Source: Zasmidium citrigriseum (taxonomy: Eukaryota > Ascomycota > Dothideomycetes > Mycosphaerellales > Mycosphaerellaceae). Taken from it: DNA of 64,000 nucleotides. Positions 63,521 through 64,000 of this stretch are shown in pieces; position 1 is the first letter of the stretch, and every line of letters starts with the position of its first letter. Under the pieces are notes generated by a model, which saw only the letters and a list, made by a program, of their open reading frames with translations, had not been told where the DNA came from and ran no database searches. Made by a program: the position numbers and the translations under genes. Where the stretch lies: positions 124,001 to 188,000 of the forward strand of contig NHNW01000005.1 in NCBI GenBank assembly GCA_002786025.1. The letters run 5' to 3'.

Positions 63521-64000
63521 GGCGGCGACGGTATGCCGAAATACCCGCCAAGAAATCGATCGCCAACAATACCAGGACGCCGACAATGGGATGCGAGTCT
63601 TCCGCCGAGTGTGGGAGCCGAAATGGGTGGGATATCTTCAAATCCAGACGGGCGATGTGGTCCAGGCGAGCAGCTATGAGTCGGCCAATCAGGCGGAAGC
63701 TTGCTGGGCTCGCAACGTCGCAGAATACTCACCACGACGACGACACCCAACTTCGCCGAGTACACCTCGAGCGTGTGCGTGCAGATGGGCGCTGATATCG
63801 GCAAAAGGGGCAGATGGGCGGTGGCGACCGAATTCCGTGATTTTGGAGGTGATGTGCGATGCCGACAAAGCAGAATCCGATGGACAATAGCACACCGACG
63901 GCCGCGTCACAGCAGAAAGGGTTGTAGAAAGGAAAGGGAGTTGGGAAGATGGGCTTCGCGCGAGTATAAGGCGGGCGTGTGCCAAAAAGCCAGAAAGCAG
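63521..64000. promoter_or_regulatory. 5' region of the HPC2-like gene, right edge of window
   Basis: 480 bp upstream of the HPC2-like start, with overlapping short frames on both strands and no clear coding signature. It probably contains the promoter and 5' UTR. A minus-strand frame at 63689-63985 could be a leader ORF, but nothing supports its translation. Confidence 0.4.

Overview
The window is nuclear DNA of a filamentous ascomycete, most likely a Dothideomycete of the Capnodiales/Mycosphaerellales type. Genes are dense on both strands and carry many short GT-AG introns, mostly 47-77 nt with CTRAY-like branch points just upstream of the acceptor. Several genes have very small exons of 7-37 nt. 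Fungal-specific families are present (PTH11-like rhodopsin-fold receptor, DUF3431, Dal5-type transporter). The order-level placement is an inference from gene style, not from any search. I reconstructed 26 protein-coding genes with reading-frame-consistent exon joins, one of them possibly disrupted, plus one short kinase-like relic.

Layout. 1-16 kb: an unrecognised 365-aa protein; a seven-helix PTH11-like membrane protein; the divergent pair ARP4 (actin-related subunit of NuA4/SWR1/INO80) and GUP1 (MBOAT acyltransferase); a secreted GH3 glycosidase; a Gln-rich unknown protein; then about 2 kb of gene-poor DNA with the kinase-like relic. 16-32 kb is an accessory-looking metabolic stretch: secreted type-B carboxylesterase, 2,3-BPG-dependent phosphoglycerate mutase, zinc-free MDR oxidoreductase, two single-pass surface proteins, two MFS transporters, an SDR-like protein lacking its catalytic lysine, and a DUF3431 protein. 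33-46 kb is core housekeeping: BUD20-like pre-60S factor, mitochondrial aconitase (11 exons), ribosomal protein eL29 (4 exons, 65 aa), a large disordered protein and a CP2/Grainyhead transcription factor preceded by 3 kb of gene-free DNA. 49-64 kb: a hexose-type transporter flanked by two related BTB-like proteins, a 1336-aa unknown protein divergent from mitochondrial ribosomal protein uS2m (MRP4), and an HPC2/ubinuclein-like subunit of the HIR histone chaperone.

I see no backbone enzyme of a secondary-metabolite cluster and no intact autonomous transposon. The most interesting signals are: a 111-bp MITE-like or introner-like insertion flanked by an 11-bp direct repeat inside a membrane-protein gene; two sequence-related introns 146 nt apart in the aconitase gene, suggesting intron propagation; an intronless phosphoglycerate mutase of bacterial flavour; and an SDR that has lost its catalytic lysine.
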